Below are positions 23,078 through 34,822 of a stretch of DNA of 64,000 bases, piece after piece. The DNA comes from Entomortierella parvispora (Eukaryota; Mortierellomycota; Mortierellomycetes; Mortierellales; Mortierellaceae), in assembly GCA_963573315.1 (NCBI GenBank), contig OY752148.1, positions 611,263 through 675,262 on the forward strand, written 5' to 3'. How positions within the stretch are numbered: the first letter of the stretch is position 1; each line of letters starts with the position of its first letter. Both the position numbers and the translations under genes were made by a program. A model generated the notes under the pieces. It ran no database searches. It had not been told where the DNA came from and saw nothing but the letters and a program-made list of their open reading frames with translations.

Positions 23078-26000
23078 TTAGAGGCCATTTTCCTGCATGA
23101 AGTGGAGGATATCTTGGCACATCTGAATAGAATCGTCCTTCTCGTCGATCGCCTGTGCTTCTTCCAGGGCCGCTGTCAGGACCAGCCAGACAGAGTCGCC
23201 GTGGCCCGCTTTTGCCACGCTTTGGATAACATCCGCCGCCGCCAATCGCACCTCGCGGTGAAATATCCATGGTCGGTCCATCATTATATCCCTTGCTAGT
23301 AAAAGCATGGTCCATACCTCTTTCACTGGTATCCGCACCTGTTGAACAATCTGAGATACGCTCTTGAGGGTTGTCATCTGCAACCGATGCTCCTTGGTGA
23401 AGATTTTGCCCTGCCTTTGTCTACTGTGACTCTGTTGCTTTTCACTACCGCGACCGGAGATGACTCTATTCTCCTTGTCCGCCTTGGATTCTGGTCCGCT
23501 CAAGCGAGCGATGTGTCCAGTGGGTCGCATCCTGTTATCCCTGCTGAACAATTCTGGTGCCCTGATCCAGGCATCAAGTGCCTTCAGAAGGAATGGCCAA
23601 ATATCGTCTAACAAATGGCGTCCTATAAAGTCGCTGCAGGATTTTGCCAGTAATGTGACAACCTCGATGGCGCGCAGACTCACGTAGAACATATCCAACT
23701 CTGACCGCTGGAGTGCCCGACTGACAATCTGCGGCCAAAACGCGTAGACAGATGTGTTGAGCTCCGTTGATCGGTGTCTCAGGACGATAATGGAACTTTG
23801 AATCACTTCCAGTGCCAAGATTTGTAATCGAGGTGAAGGCGCCGTTAAAAAGTATCCTGCCTTGTTCAAGATCCGTAAACTGAGAGCCTCATGCTTCGAC
23901 ATCGGCTCTTGCTTTGGCTCCTTAGATGGCTTCGGCATTTTGGAGCGAAGTTCTCCAAAGGACATCATATCCTCGTCTTCGCCTTGGCTATCTTCAGGAT
24001 CCTCCTGCTCCCCAAGTCGACTTTCTTCCCGCTCCTTGGCATCCAGAAGGACTTTGTTGAAGTACTCTTCGATCTCTTCCGATGTCTTTTTCTTCATTTC
24101 GTCATCCAAATTATCCAGGCTGGATGCTTCTTGGTTATCCACTCCATTGACCAAAATGCGATACGTTCGAGCATACTCAGCAACCTCAGCGGATGGCAGC
24201 TGTAGAAATGTAGAGCTTTTGATTTCATCACCAGGCTGTTCGACTCGATTATGAGTGGATTCTGCGATGACCTTGACAATCTCCACAAGCGATTTGAACA
24301 GACCCTCGCCCACCTGATCCTCCTTACTCTTCCAGCTATCAAGGGCTTCGAAGATCTCCGTGACCGAATCCTCCAGCATGGAGACGGCAGGCATTCCTAC
24401 GACATGAACCAATGACCACAGAACCTGGGGTGTCGTTGGGTTGGCGCTCAGGAACGCAATCCGCTGCGAGACTTGCTGGATCACGTAGTCATAATTGGAT
24501 TGGATCAAATCCCCGATCGAAGCAGAGCGGCAGACAAATGCCACGTGTTCCAGAGCAGCATGCGCTGTATCCCGGACTAAAGCAGAGCTCTGGTCCCCGA
24601 GATGCTCCAATAAGACATACAAAACCTTTATCAGTTCCAGTTCAAACTCGTCGCCACCCACTACAACCGCAACAGACGATATACCCTGCAGCAACAAGCA
24701 GCGGAGCATGACATCTGTTTTTGGATCGTATATCCGACTCTCTGGCATCACAAGATCGATACTGTCCTCATCCAAAGCTAACATGAGTGCCTTCGAAGCC
24801 CGTTTTCGTGAAGCATTCTCCTCCTCTTCCTCCGTGAATCGTGTTCGTGTACGACGATCCGCCTCCTCTCTTGCCATAGCGTCAGTTGACAACTGAGAGC
24901 ATGCAGATAATACCTCCAGGTATTCCTCCAAGATTCCACGGGCTGTCCTCCGAACCTGTCGCTGCCGCTTCCTCTCGAGTGCGGCTTGCTCCTTCAACTT
25001 TTTCCCCACAGATTCTGATGTCGTTGATAGTGATTGCTCTAGAGTTTCGAAGGACGTCAATCCTACATTGGCTGCACCCAACAACAGGTGATTCATAAGC
25101 AGGACTGTCGAAGCGGTGTCTACTCCAAACCATCCGTCATTCTCACGTACGCTATAGGTATCTCGCTGTAGCCTCGACATGAGATCATCTGTCCAGAGAT
25201 TGAGATCCGTTGATGCGCCAATCTGCCTCACAAATGCCAGGAAAGCATCCGAGGTAGCCTGCTCTCTCAGATGTAGGTGAATCCTTCTGGGGAACCCAAA
25301 CTTTCGATCTGTCCCATGGCGCTTCATAGTCCAGTCAGCCCACCGAATATCCTCCGACGTCGAATGACTGTCCGTGGATATGGAATTAATTCCCAGAATT
25401 CCTCTTCTCTCATCCATATTGTGGTGATCCAATTGCTCGATGCGCAATGTACTGATCCAGGGCTGTACGAACCCCCATAGTGTCTGGTAAGTCACTATTC
25501 CTTCCATTTCTCGTCCAAGAAACAATGCGAGTCCTTGAACCATCTTGATATCGCTCTGCTTCAATGATTCATCTGGTCCGTATAGAATTCGTGGAAGAGC
25601 TACCAATCTGCCTCGAAGGATCTCCTTGCTTGCACTCGAAAGATCTTGGCTCTTATATTGCAAGGCCAACAAATTCAGACTGGCTCCTGCTGGCTTACTT
25701 ACTTGCACAAAATCATCTTGAGTAGAGCCAATCAAGGTTTCTAGCAAGAAGGAAGCTGCACTCGTAGAACTCGACAGATCATTCGATATGATTGAACCTT
25801 GACAATCTTTAAGGATATTGAAAGCCATATCTGCAAATTGGAGCCGAACTTTCCAGTGGGGGTGTAGTCGAATCATCCCGATCTTGGCGAACAATGTCTG
25901 CAACCCATGAAGTAGCTTGCTCAGCCACTCATCAGAAGCGAAATCAGTCACTGGATTTGGTGCAAAAGTAGATCCTGTTGCCTTGTTTTTGTACATGTCC

Positions 26001-27099
26001 ATTAAACTGGCACCAAATGACGAGTCCGAGACTATTGCAGCGCCCCCCATTGCACGACTTCGTTCCGTTTCCCAGCCTCTCAATACAAGGACAACCATAT
26101 AGGTCCAGATATGAAGAGAATGCGTCTGCACCAAATGATTTTCCTTCAGCCCTCGTTCCAGCATGATTTTAGTCAATCCAGCTGAAATTCCTGGAATCCA
26201 GTTTGCGATCCTCCTTGGCGATTCGAGACACCTCAACAACTTCATCACGCCCTCCAAAGCTGTGGTTCGAAGCGCAACAAGTTCAGCTTCCTTTGCAGTG
26301 TCCAGTAACACGACTATAAGTTGCCCGAGTAGACTCTGATTGATTGGTTCGAGGAGCTGGTGAAGGATAGTGCTATCCGCGTCTGTTCTCTGCATGCGGT
26401 CGCCGTCGAGAATGATTTGACCATCTGGAAAGTCAACCTCTGGAGAAGTATCGATTTCTGCTGTGAGCGAGCTGAGAGGGAGAAGTAAAATCAAACATCG
26501 CAGAGCGGCTAACCGGGTGTCGTCAGACATGACGTCCTTTTTTCCCGTGGCAGATTGTTTGTTCTGAGAGCTGGCAGAGTCCTTGGTGGCTACAGGGATT
26601 CCGTCCACGATGACAAAGAGCACATCGAACAAGAGACGAAGGTAGCGCCAGCCAGACTCAACCACGAGTCTATACCCGTCTGGCAATCGCATCAAGGATT
26701 CAAAGCAACAACACCAGGGCTCCACTACAAAGTCGAATCGCTTCTCCTTTGTCTTGAATAGGTGGCAGAGTCGGAGAACGTGATTGAGCGTGTGGTGAAC
26801 ATAGGCAATCAATTGCGTAGTCATGATCGCTTCAGGGTCCGGCATGTGCCCAAGCACAGACGCAATCGCGCCGAGATCGCGGGCCAAGATGGCTGCATTA
26901 GAGGGACCGATCGAAGGCAAGGACAATATGCGGGAGGCGGGGCCCTTGAGCTATAACATACAATGAAGACGCATCATGGGATGGGTCATTGGTGAGCAGC
27001 AAACCCTGAGAAAGGCAATCCGCGAATCGATTGGAAATCAAGGGACCGTACCATCTCAAAGGCCGCCTCAGTCTCTGGTAGAGTCCTATTCTCGCTCAT
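23078..27099 (-). CDS. TTI1: TELO2-interacting protein 1 (TTT complex subunit)
   Basis: Two exons (27052-27099 and 23078-26950, 101-bp intron, phase 0) give 1306 residues, starting MSENRTLPETEAAFEMLKG. TTI1 is an all-helical HEAT-repeat protein that works with TEL2 and TTI2 to load and stabilise PI3K-like kinases (TOR, ATM, ATR). Landmarks shared with known TTI1 are RLAALRCLILLLP, WIPGISAGLTKIM, the signature HPHWKVRLQFADMA (about residue 370) and C-terminal HEAT repeats around STELNTSVYAFWPQIVSRA and FIGRHLLDDIWPFLLKAL. Acidic, lysine-rich segments (LGEQEDPEDSQGEDEDM and around LERKRQRQVRRTAR) interrupt the repeats. Human TTI1 is about 1090 residues, so this copy is longer mainly through those inserts. 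The first exon lies 447 bp from the stop codon of the upstream GPI-PLD gene on the same strand. Confidence 0.92.
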
Positions 27100-27545
27100 G
27101 TGCAGTCCTCTGTCTACGTCTCGGAGTCTCTGGTATCAAGGTCGTGGGGATCTGATCGCGAAGGACGAACCTGCAATGAGGCGCTTGATTTTGTTGCACT
27201 TACGATTAGAAAATTCTTTCACGTGCCTAACGCGCAGCAATGGCGCGTGTGCACCAGTGACCAGTGGACTGCCATGCACAGACATTCACGTACACAGCCA
27301 TGGAGCTTTCCCCCGATTCATCTACTTTTTTCAAGGAAAAGTTGTTTCCTTGAGTGTACTTAATCAGTGGCTTTGCCCGTTCCGCGTCTGGTTTCAACAA
27401 ATCTACGTTGTTGGAGCGCACTATATTCTCTTTGATGGAGGCCAGATAGGTTGGCATGGACTCGTAACTTTCAAAACTGGAATCATAAGCGTATTCCTGG
27501 TTCTGTCAAATGATAGGAGATACCCTCTGTTATTTATTTGATAAA
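27100..27545. promoter_or_regulatory. Upstream region of TTI1, no gene seen
   Basis: 446 bp between the TTI1 start and the GPI-PLD stop. Overlapping ORFs on both strands (for example 27098-27541 plus) have no recognisable content. It probably holds the GPI-PLD 3' end and the TTI1 promoter. Confidence 0.4.
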
Positions 27546-30500
27546 TTAAAAAACTTTGGCCTTCATGCGTGAGGGATGGAGCCTGATGGTCAAGGTCCCG
27601 GCCATTCTAAAAGGTCAAAACAGAAAAATATATTAATATCACTAGGCGTAAACGTTCCTAATTAACATTGAACAACCAAACGTGTAATGTATACGTACAA
27701 GCCAAACCTGGATGAATGTGAAGAGGCGACTATTACATCGTCTTTGCCATCCATGTTCAAATCCGCAATCAAAAGCTGGGAGCCGAATCTACCTCTGTAG
27801 TCGGCTCCAATATAACATTGGCGTACTCTGTCCTGCTGGTTATCGTCACCATCGTCACCTTCGCCGTCACCACGGCGGTTGCTTATGTGGATGGGTTGTC
27901 GTCTGCGGATGGAAATCACTCTAGAAAGATCTTGCTGGAACCGGAATTGGAGGAGTTCTTGTTCAGGATCGCGTTCCTGGTCAAAGTTTGGGACCCATTC
28001 CAAGATCCTCCCAGCCTCTGCTTTGGCGTAAGGTTCTGTTAACCACAGCGTCTGTTCATCAGTGGAGACACCCATTGCAGCGGAAAGATGGGCCATAGAT
28101 TGTGAACCTTGTATGGAGTCAAGGACTACTCGAGGGTCATCATCCAATTGAGAGATCTTGAATTCGAGTACAGGAGAAGTGTTGACCTGCAGAAGATTGG
28201 ATAAATTGATGATGCGAACCATGCCAGCTTGCCACTGACGCCCTATTCTCGGTAACCTATTGAGGATGTCTTCTGATTGGGACCCAACGACAAGGAGCTC
28301 CTGGAATGCCTTGATCGACTTGGTCGGAGACGTGTATGATGTGAGAGTTGAACCCAGCTGTTGAAACTTGGAGTCACCGTGGATTGTAAAGAGTGGAGTG
28401 GACCTCGAGTGCTCATCTGACGGGAGAATCGCGAATCCTTGGATCTTGCCTCGCATGGCCTCCTGTTCTCCTACTCCTAGAGAGGGTGAGCCAACTATAA
28501 GAACCCGGTCTCTCTGATATCGAACGCCTTTTTGGTTGTTAAGGGTCTGCAGCGCGGTGATGGATGCGCCAAACCAACCATATGGGTCACATCCTTTCAA
28601 CTCCCAGTCTCGAGAAGAATCCAACTTGTCTCCGTGGTGCAGCGTTGATGCCAGAAAGACTAACACTTTGCCTGCTTGTGGCTTAAACAAGTGCCTAGGC
28701 TCGGTCTTGTTCTTTACTGAGATGCCGTGAGTGTTGCAAGACTCCGCGCTCTCAGCTCGAATGGTGGCCATAGGTAGACCGAGAACAAGATCTTTGAACC
28801 CGGATCCTGTCAGATCCAGACCCCGAACAACATATCCCAACCCAGCCAAGGAGTCCAACCCTAAAGGAATCCTCCCCTCAGTGAGATTATCATGTTTGAG
28901 CACAAGGTCAGGTTGTTCTGAAAGGCCTTTCCCGGCGCGTCCAAAGTAGACAAAGACAGATCCGTCGTACCTCAAGTCTTTTGCCCCTGTTCCTGGAGCA
29001 CCAATGGCAAGATCGTCAATACCGTCCTGATTCAAATCGACCACGGCAATTGACCAGCCAAATCTGGATTGAGGCTCCATTGGCTGTCCGTGGAGGATAT
29101 GGCTTGCTACCGTCCGCACATCGATACCCTCTTTTTCTGGATCGTTTTCATAGTGTTTGGAGGTTTCTGCGGGCGGAGGTCGGGATACAGGATTGGAGTC
29201 TGAAAAGAGAGACTGCACAGGTATAATGTAAACTGCACCTTGTGAAGGAACTAATGGATTTAGAGTCGCATGAGGAGCCGCAATGGCCAACTCCATCTGA
29301 CCGTCGCCATTAAAATCGCCGGTGACAACAGAGTGACCAAAAGATGAGTAAGGGAGTGGTAGGAAGACTGTTCGGGTTTCCTCCGATTCTGCGTCGTCCG
29401 TGAAGGAGAGACAGACATTGGAATCTCTCTGGCGGTGATGGCGAAGACGGTGCGAAGACCTTTTCAATAAACGATGAGGGGGCCTATTGCCATCTTCATG
29501 CTCAACTGAAAGCCGATTAGGGGGCCAACTGCCGTCCTCGTGCTCGAGAGAACGTGCTGCTCGACGTCCCTGGAGCCTCAACGCGATTTTCTTGATGTTC
29601 ACTCTCTCGAGAACCTCTGGCTCTGGCTTTTCAGACTCGACAATTGAAAAGGTGACAAGTCCTGTCATTTTGTCCGTGTCTGTAGTGATATGAAGTCCCG
29701 CTTGCTGCAGTCGACTCTGAGCTGAAACGTCAGCTCTCAATCGGCCATGGCCGTGCTTCGTCGACTCTGCCTTTTTCTCCTGTTCACGTCCTTCCCAAAG
29801 AGCATAGCAGAGATTGAAGGAGTTGGTGGTGTTGTTGCTGCTGCCACTTGATGAGGGCTCGTCTGGAAGAGGTTGGACTTGATCCAAGTATCGGGCAAGT
29901 CCATTCCAGCAATCGATGGTCCACTCAGCCATATCCCTGAGTCCACCCATAGGATAGCTTTCCACTTGCTCGATCAAAAAAGGGGACTGTGTAGTAAGAA
30001 TGGATGGAAATATTAGTGCTTCCTCATTTTAGGGTGATAGCGGGAATGATGCATGTGCACCCACCTTGGAGGCATAGACAGGAAAGAGCTGACTGCCAAG
30101 TCGGGCGTTAGCCTGCGCCCCAGCAAAGCCATTTCGCATGCAGTGTGACAACACAGGTCCAGGTACAAAATACCCCATGCGCTGGTATATGGCAGTGATA
30201 TCCTTAACAGGCACCTTCCATGAGACCTATTTTTGTGACCAACGAACGTAATAACCAGAATGACGATGTCGTTAATTAGCGCAGTCAAGAACGCGGTGGC
30301 GCCTTTTTTTTCTTTTCCCAACAAGGAATAGGCAGTAAAGCATACAACCAGGTGATCCATCTTGCTCATGTGGCTACCGCGGACCATAGAGAGAGCAGCC
30401 GAGGAAGGAATTGAACAATGGTTAGAAAGAAGCATCTGAAAGGGTCTGAGGTCCCCCATCTTGCCTGCGCCCATAATCGCTACCTCAGGACAAACTCGGC

Positions 30501-31370
30501 CCCAACGTCTGCCAGGGTGTGACCCTTGCTGTAGTCGCCCGCGAAACTTGTCTCAGCGATGGCTCTAATGAATCCATTATCCAGTCCGTGTAAGGCATGC
30601 CAGGACTGGTCTCCGAGGGAGTGAGAAACTGTCCCAAAGAGAAAGGTAACGAGGTCCTAACGATAGAGCACAGAAGAATGAATGAGCTGGTGTCCGTGTC
30701 TATTGTCAGAGACTGCGCGATTGCTCTTGCCCCCTTGTACGAGTTGTCCTACTTTTGCATGTTCTGTCCATGGCTGTGGGTAAGTCTCGAGTATGTAGCG
30801 GATCGCCGCCTCTGCAAAGGGGGGCCAGTGTGCCTGGTGTGTCGCACGCAGAGAGAAAAAGAGAGCCGAGCAAACAATTAGAAGGTCTGTCCTCTCACAA
30901 GTGGCCCTAGCTAGACGACGTGTTCATAGCGCTCTCATCGTTCACAAGGAGCAGAGAGCAGACAATACCTCCTCCGCAGCCTCGTTCCACAGTTTGCCGA
31001 TGCAGTTGTAGCCCCAGTCTGGAAAGAAGCTGCCAGCAAAAAGGGAGTCCTTTCTCTCCAGAAGAGGAGCGTACGAGAGCAATCTCGAGGGATCAGCTGC
31101 TTTGTCAGCATTAGCATGTGAATGTGCATGTGAATGCGCATGTGAATGCGACTGCAAACACACTGGTGAATGAGGATGTGATGGAGGAAAAGTGGAAACA
31201 GAAGGGGAACCAGTTTGAAGCAGGATCTGGCTAGCACGGAAGGCGATCTCGTTGTGGATGGTGACACCGCAGGCATGCACACGGTTCCCGACTTGACTGT
31301 GCCCGAGCCAGAGGGCCGCAACGACAGCAACAGAGGACAGAGACACCGAGGGAATGCCCGTCAGTTGCAT
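27546..31370 (-). CDS. GPLD1: Glycosylphosphatidylinositol-specific phospholipase D
   Basis: Seven exons (30969-31370, 30753-30833, 30484-30656, 30346-30373, 30065-30226, 27699-29986, 27546-27606) give 1064 residues. A signal peptide precedes CGVTIHNEIAFRA, the conserved start of the mature enzyme. The N-terminal zinc-dependent phospholipase C-like domain shows FFPDWGYNC, AHWPPF, GTVSHSLGDQSWHALHG and GDYSKGHTLADVGAEF, which carry the expected His/Asp metal ligands, followed by WKVPVKDITAIY and SPFLIEQVES. The second half is a seven-bladed FG-GAP (integrin-alpha-like) propeller: FGHSVVTGDFNGDGQMELA, FGWSIAVVDLNQDGIDDLA and FGSQLLIADLNMDGKDDVI hold Ca-binding DxNxDG loops. The family cleaves GPI anchors to release surface proteins; secretion to the wall or periplasm is inferred. 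Exon 4 is only 28 nt. A His/Ser/Ala repeat (HSHAHSHAHSHA) sits near residues 74-86. Confidence 0.93.
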
Positions 31371-32310
31371 GTGTGTAAGAGGTGAGGGAGGAGTGATCAG
31401 ACCGCTGGGACTTATAAAGATGACGGGCAAAGGGAAGCAAAGGAAGGAAGGAAGGAAGGAAGGAAGGGAGAAGATTGACTGACTAGCTGGCTGGCTGGCT
31501 GGTTGACTGACTGACTAGCCTTGTCTGTCTTCTCTGTCTCATTGCATTTACCTACCATACATGGACAAATGCCATCTCATTCGCCATTGCCCACCCCATG
31601 GCATGGCAAGGAGGCGCTGCAGAGGACAGCGCAACGGGAATGCGTTTCAGTGCCCTCGTGCTGGCCTGCAGCCCCCCCTGAGCAAGCTCGCCCGCCTGTC
31701 TAGCTTGCACGCCCCTTTCGCAAAAACGCCCTCCCGCTTTTGCAGTCTAGCCCTCTCTCTCCATCGGGTAAAGCCAGGGATTGTCCCCCTCCCTCGCCCT
31801 CTTCTCCTCTCCAGAATCACCAACGTGGACAGCTCTCTTCAGTCCACGGGTTGCACCGTGAGGTCAAGGTGATTGTAACCACAACAACGAATGCAGTCTG
31901 AACGCGACGTCGCACTCTTTGTGGATTGGGCGGACCCTAGAATCATCGGTAGTACGGATGCAGAGGAGCGCGTCAAATGACTGAAGCAGCTGGGTCATCA
32001 TTTTCTTTTTTATTTGTCAGTGCTCTCTGGGCCGGCACTGGTTGGGGTGACAAAGAGGGGAGGTCGTGCGTTTCTTTTTTCTTTTTTTTCCCCTTCGCAT
32101 AGAACAACACCAGGCGCGTCGTCTAGGGCTCTGTCTCTGCAGTCTTTCTCAGTTATATCTATCCTCAAGTTCAGAGCAAACATTCCTCGGCGCATCAAGC
32201 ACCAAGCTCTCTTTCTCGTCAAATTGTAGACGGGGTGGCCCCTGAGCACACGATCATATCCAGCGGCCTCCTCTCCTCTCCTTGGACAGCAAAGAAACCG
32301 ATCACCGATC
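31371..32310. other. Intergenic region with GGAA and CTGG microsatellites
   Basis: About 940 bp upstream of GPI-PLD with no recognisable gene. It has a GGAA tetranucleotide run (31442-31466) and a CTGG/GACT run (about 31486-31515). ORFs at 31561-31872 and 32014-32229 look like random translations. Confidence 0.5.
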
Positions 32311-34106
32311 CTATGTTATTAACCCCGCTTTGCGCTGAACAGCTCCGAAAGCCGAAGATATGATTTCTATCGTGTCGTTGTCCACAGGTCCTATGGGCTG
32401 TACGTCCTGCTCCGTGCACAGACACAATTCGCCGTCTTGTACTTGCAAATACAAAACATGACGGCAGCTATATCGATAGAGATGGTTCTCGTGAAGACAA
32501 GCCACCTCATCCTCTGTTAGGTGGAGAAGTGGGCCAAATGATCTCTGAAACAGAACATCTGACTCTCTCTTCATAGTCCTTGAGTGCAGCGATGAGGGAC
32601 TTGCTTGATGATGGATGTTGTCCGCTGGTCGCCTAACGTCAATACCGCAGAAACCCTGACATGCCAATGTTTATCACCGAGTGCATCAATGAGAGGCCGG
32701 ACGGCAGATTCTGGTAATGGAGACTGGTCGCCTAACACCTGTGCTGCCAAGGATCTGATATCCTCATCTTCGTCCTCACTATCGAATGTTGCTATGAGCG
32801 ATTGGATCGCTGATTTCGGCAACAGAGACTGGTCGCCTAACACCTGTGCTGCCAAGGACCTGATATCCCCATCTTCATTCTTGAGTGTAGAAATGAGCGA
32901 TTGGATGCATGTTTCCGACAACGGAGACATGTCGCATAACACCTCTGCTGCTGATTCCCTGACATCAGGCCCATGCTGGAGTGCAGCAATAAAGGACTGG
33001 ATGGTTGATTCTGACAACGTAGGCTGGCTACGTAAGACCGGTTCATAACAATCCTCGAGCGCAATAATGAGAGAATGAATGGCTGATTCTGGCAAGTCAT
33101 ACTTGTCGCATAATGTCTCTGCCGCTGCAGACCTGATGTCCTCATCTTCATCCTCATCCTGAGTGCAGTTAAGAGGGACTCTATGAGTGATTATGGCAAG
33201 TAGATTGATTTCTTAATGCCGATAACGCCGACAACCTAACATCCTCACCCTCACCCTCGTCCTCGAATACAGTAATGAGGTACTGGACGGCTTATTCTGG
33301 CAACTCGGACATCTTGCTCTCATGCAATGCTCGTACTGCAAAGGCACGTCGCCGTCAGCCTCATCTTCGAGTGCGGCAATAAGAGGCTGGATTTCCGATT
33401 CCGAAATTTGCCAATAGTGTAACGCCTCTGCCGAGGTTCTCACATTTTCATCTCCATCCTTGAGTGCTACGATGACAGGCTGTCCACGGGATGAGATAGC
33501 TTGCCTTGCAATTGCACTGGAAGTAGCTGGTTTGTTTACAGATATCACGATGGACGTAGCGCTGGTTGGTGACAAAGACGCAGCCGTGGAAGAGCTCAAA
33601 TGAGAGACTTTTGCTTGGACGCCTGATGGAGAAAACCTTGCGACAGCCAAACGCAAGAGATAGGCAGATACATAGGCCCCCCTCATGTCAAGTTCATGCC
33701 TAGAGCATTAGAATACAACATTGCTGCTCAGCTAGAATCTCAAAAGTTACCCTCAGTCAATGATAGTGAGGACATAGAAGGTATCTTACTTAAGAGTGGT
33801 TGCCCTCTGTCTTCACTTTTCAGCTTTTTCTCGGACCTGGATGCCTGAGTCATCTAGTACTGCGGCGAGTTCTTTGAACGCATCGATCATCTCTCTCAAA
33901 TCTTCAGCATCCGTTTTTTTGACGTCGACTTTGGTGAGCGCATTCTTGGCAGTTCGATAGTGCTTGAGAACAGAAAATGGGGAGGGGCTGCAGCCGAACC
34001 TCGTCTGTTTTGCGAGCAACCACACCCCAGCATCATCAGAACACAAAGTTTTTTGGTAAAGCTCCGGGAAAGCAGTGGGCGAACAGTGCAGTCTGCAAGG
34101 GTTCAC
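32311..34106 (-). pseudogene. Decayed HEAT-repeat gene with NLR-like N-terminal helical domain
   Basis: The N-terminal piece (33813-34106) has a helical segment, TAKNALTKVDVKKTDAEDLR then MIDAFKELAAVLDDSG, which I recognise only loosely as the N-terminal domain that Mortierella-type fungi put in front of NACHT, WD40, TPR and HEAT arrays. It breaks at a TGA that leaves a coding-like continuation (RQRATTLK) and a GTAAGA donor. Then come at least eight HEAT/PBS-lyase-like repeats with consensus LSESxIQSLIxALxDED, DVRSxAAxVLGDQS. The frame is lost after LIAALEDEADGDV (near 33345), there is a TAA inside ELPE-AVQYLI (near 33290) and another shift near 32630. The last piece (LTEDEVACLHENHLYRYS to AFGAVQRKAGLIT) is a plausible C-terminus. 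Adjacent repeats are close to identical at DNA level (32725-32765 against 32829-32869). Confidence 0.65.
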
Positions 34107-34152
34107 CCATTCAACGGCCTGGAGTAGGGCTGCGCGGCTGGTCTATCCAGTT

Positions 34153-34383
34153 CAGTCCACGTCGAATTTAGAGGACCAAAAGTCCTGTAAATTGGTTTCC
34201 CCAGTCAGTCGCACAAAATCAATTCAAAAAATATAAGGATCCAAGCTTTCGTGGTGCTCAATCGTCAGAAAAAAACTCGCTCTGAAGAAAGATTTTCAAA
34301 ATCCTTATATTTTTTGAATTGATTTTGTGCGACTGACAAACCAATTTACAGGACTTTTGGTCCTCTAAATTCGACGTGGACTG
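34153..34383. mobile_element. MITE-like element with 83-88 bp terminal inverted repeats
   Basis: The arm 34153-34240 (CAGTCCACGTCGAATTTAGA onward) is the reverse complement of 34301-34383, with one 5-bp insertion (CCCCA) in the left arm as the only clear difference. A 60-bp unrelated core separates them and there is no coding capacity. This is the shape of a non-autonomous DNA transposon. No unambiguous target duplication was found at the ends. Confidence 0.7.
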
Positions 34384-34822
34384 TATGCAACAAAGATGAC
34401 GCGAAAGGCAGAAGAAACCTGGTGGTGTTGATGGGGGTTCAAATGAAGAAAGGGGGAGAAGGAGAGCTGGAAAGGCATGTGCACGGAAGGCATTGAAGGA
34501 GGAATAGTGCGCCCTCTCTTGTCGCCGCAGAGCGCGGTCAAGACGTTGCAGCGGTTGGACCGCACTTCCTTTGCACCAAGAAGTGAAGATCACAAACAGA
34601 GTCACGATTTCAATAATGAAATCAATCTTACACCGCGCGCGTCTTTCTCGCTCTCTGTTTGTTTCCCTTGCACACCACACACACACATATACACCGCGTT
34701 TCCCTGCTCTTGTGATCGTCCCTTCTTCTTCCTCCTTCTTCCTTCCGTCCTTCCGATCCCCTCATCAGCGTCATCAGCACACCCGAGAACCCCGCGGAGG
34801 AGCAGCACCGCATCCACTTCCA
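34384..34822 (+). promoter_or_regulatory. Upstream region of condensin gene with CT-rich leader
   Basis: 439 bp between the MITE-like element and the CND1 start. The last 150 bp are pyrimidine-rich (CTTCTTCC repeats, about 34710-34765), like several other leaders in this window. No gene seen. Confidence 0.4.

Noticed and set aside
27098-27541. 147-codon plus-strand ORF upstream of TTI1
   Set aside because: No domain, no splice support, antisense to the TTI1 first exon; likely chance.
32014-32229. 71-codon plus-strand ORF downstream of the HEAT pseudogene
   Set aside because: No recognisable domain and low-complexity Ser/Phe content.
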